Shown here piece after piece: positions 62,224-64,000 of a DNA stretch of 64,000 nt. Each line of letters starts with the position of its first letter. Positions within the stretch are counted from its first letter, which is position 1. This DNA comes from Lithospermum erythrorhizon (taxonomy: Eukaryota; Streptophyta; Magnoliopsida; Boraginales; Boraginaceae). The notes beneath the pieces were generated by a model, which did not search any database, was not told the DNA's origin, and saw only the letters and a program-made list of their open reading frames with translations. The stretch covers positions 62,001-126,000 of the forward strand of contig JADFUC010001570.1 in NCBI GenBank assembly GCA_019722365.1. The letters are read 5' to 3'. The position numbers were made by a program, and so were the translations under genes.

Positions 62224-64000
62224 AGCCTTGTTACATTTTATGCAATTATTGGTGAAGATCTCATTCTATATTTTAAAGCTTCATTTATGCTTTATTGTCA
62301 AATGGCTGTCTTTAGTTTATGTGTACGCTGCACAGTAGCTGTTTGCTGCATTTGACATGGTAATGTTGTATTGAATCGACAATCCAAGTTAGCCATCCAA
62401 AGTTATATTAGTATCGAATAATATTATCTACTCCTATAAGTCTTCGAGTAGTAGCCCTCGATAATTAGATGATAAGGTTAGATAACCAATATATATAGTG
62501 GGACATGATTACTGTAAAGAGATCAATAAACGATCTTGGTAATCGAAAACTGGTTTCTCGACAACGACAATAAATAAGTAGCCTATCATTCCAGAAGTTG
62601 AAATGGATTATTTCGTCTTAGGGTTATGATTTTTAGCCTCATGATGCCCTGGTCAATATAAATGATATTTTAACTAATTCTCAGAATCCACTATGACAAA
62701 GATATACTAACAAATTAATGATTCGATAATCCAATATGGTAGATTGTTTCATAGCCGACCCAATACCAAGAGCGAAATAAATAGCTGAACTCTGTAAACC
62801 GACTATCGAGCTGCGAAATTTTCTTCAAGGCATAATACCAGAGTATATAAATATGGTAGTGTTATTATTTATTCATATTATTCACAGCATCTTCTATGAT
62901 TTGAGTTTACAAAATAATAAAATCACCAAATTTTATATTTCCTTTTATATCCCCTCTTCCAAATTATTGGAGGGAAACACAACTTTTCAAACTCCGAAAT
63001 ATCACTTATTTTAACTAAAGTCAACCCAAAATTATATCAATTTCAATTTTTACCCAATTTTATTTTGCAGATTTACCTATATGCTTATCTAATTCAAGGT
63101 ACTTGGAGTATTAATTTATCATTATTTTCCAGATTCAAACAATATTTATTCAGTTTTTATTGGAATTTGTTAGTTTTAAAAAAAAAAATTAGGGTTTTAA
63201 TAGTTGATGATTAAGTTCAGCTTTATATAGGGTTTGAATTGGTTTTATATTTGGTGGGTTTGGTTGTAAGTCATTTCTTGAGTGTTATTAAGTTGAATTA
63301 AAGCTTTAATTTGTATGATGTAAAAAAACACTTATTTTTTTGGGTTCAGTTGATTTTGATGATTGTGATATGTTGAGGGTTATAGAGGAGGGGGTATTAA
63401 AGATACAAAGTTTGATAATTTTGACCATTGAAAATCAAACTGGACATTCGTTTTGAGATGGAGGGAGTAATTTTTGGTGATAGATATGGATTTTTTTTTG
63501 TGTGTGGTTAATGTGGAAAAATGGACTTAGATTCTTATGAGAGAGTAGATTTGAGTAATAATGATTCAAGGTTAAGACATATTAGAGTTAAATTCTCTGC
63601 TGTATATACCTCGTAATAGCAAGTATAACGAAACACACGTCCTGTTTCTGCCACTTTTTCTTTTTCATGCTGTATAATTTAATTGCTTAGTAACTTCGAG
63701 TAACAATTCACATTGTATATCATATCAACATCTAATAACTTTCGAGTGATTAAATGGATGTACTTACCTACCTTTCTTAACTCTCCTTAACACCGAACTT
63801 ACTTTTTAATCCCTTGCAAATTGAAAGACGTTGTAACAATTTCTATTTTGGTTGACCGCATGGATAAGACCAATTGCTTTTCTGTTAGCTTTGAAGGGAA
63901 TCAATCACTGCAGAGTCCATAGATATAAGAAGGGGCATTCCGGGGAGCACCTTTATTCTGGTTCAACTCATATAGCTTATCTAGATATGCAAACACGGAA
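62224..64000. other. Downstream AT-rich region, end of window
   Basis: Holds the P450 3' UTR. A MITE right-end-like segment (GTTTTGAGATGGAGGGAGTA) lies near 63450-63472. Telo-box-like TTAGGGTTTT and ATAGGGTTTG occur near 63190 and 63228, motifs common in 5' regions of highly expressed plant genes, so a gene on the plus strand may start beyond the window. No coding frame is visible here. Confidence 0.4.

Noticed and set aside
1..64000. CRISPR array, bacterial operon, prophage or biosynthetic gene cluster
   Set aside because: All genes are plant nuclear genes with introns and unrelated functions; no regularly spaced repeats or pathway grouping were seen.

Overview
This is nuclear DNA from a flowering plant, and the protein families point to a eudicot. 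The reasons are AT-rich intergenic DNA, genes with many GT-AG introns, plastid- and mitochondrion-targeted proteins, plant-only families (MAP65, CYP78A-like P450, chloroplast 13-lipoxygenase, DUF538) and typical plant mobile elements (Ty1-copia, Stowaway MITEs and a TRIM with a 5S-rRNA-like LTR). I cannot name the species from sequence alone. Exon borders below were placed by eye from GT/AG sites, reading phase and remembered family sequence; for every multi-exon gene called intact, the exon lengths sum to an uninterrupted reading frame.

Gene block 1 (1.4-24.6 kb) is dense. It holds a chloroplast 13-lipoxygenase (minus, 9 exons, 911 aa) and peptide deformylase 1B (minus, 6 exons, 263 aa). PDF1B is divergent from the mitochondrial complex I 51-kDa subunit (plus, 482 aa). 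A decayed BCS1-like AAA-ATPase follows, then processing alpha-glucosidase I / GCS1 (plus, 22 exons, 827 aa). GCS1 is convergent with an F-box/kelch gene (minus, 2 exons).

The middle (24.6-44.7 kb) is gene-poor and rich in mobile-element remains. Its only gene is a small signal peptidase complex subunit 1 gene, which appears to have lost its usual stop codon. Around it lie one member of an inverted pair of related non-autonomous elements (25.0 and 43.6-44.3 kb), a possible 3.7-kb solo LTR (29.7-33.4 kb), an unidentified repeat-like region (33.4-38.1 kb) and a badly decayed Ty1-copia element with both LTRs (38.2-43.1 kb). A GGTTCG-rich hAT-like element with a (TA)n tract is nested in the copia element.

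Gene block 2 (44.7-52.6 kb, all plus strand) holds a MAP65 gene (11 exons, 597 aa, one GC-AG intron), a single-exon DUF538 gene and the SAGA/TREX-2 subunit ENY2 (4 exons, 117 aa) with a MITE in intron 1. From 52.6 to 60 kb the DNA is mostly gene-free, with MITEs and a Cassandra-type TRIM at 58.5-59.1 kb. The window closes with a CYP78A-like P450 gene (60.2-62.2 kb) that lacks the usual membrane anchor, followed by AT-rich DNA.

The genes do not form a pathway; they are ordinary housekeeping or organelle genes lying side by side. I found no sign of a new multi-gene system. The points most worth checking are the altered single genes (broken AAA-ATPase, stop-loss SPCS1, anchorless P450) and the 5S-carrying TRIM.
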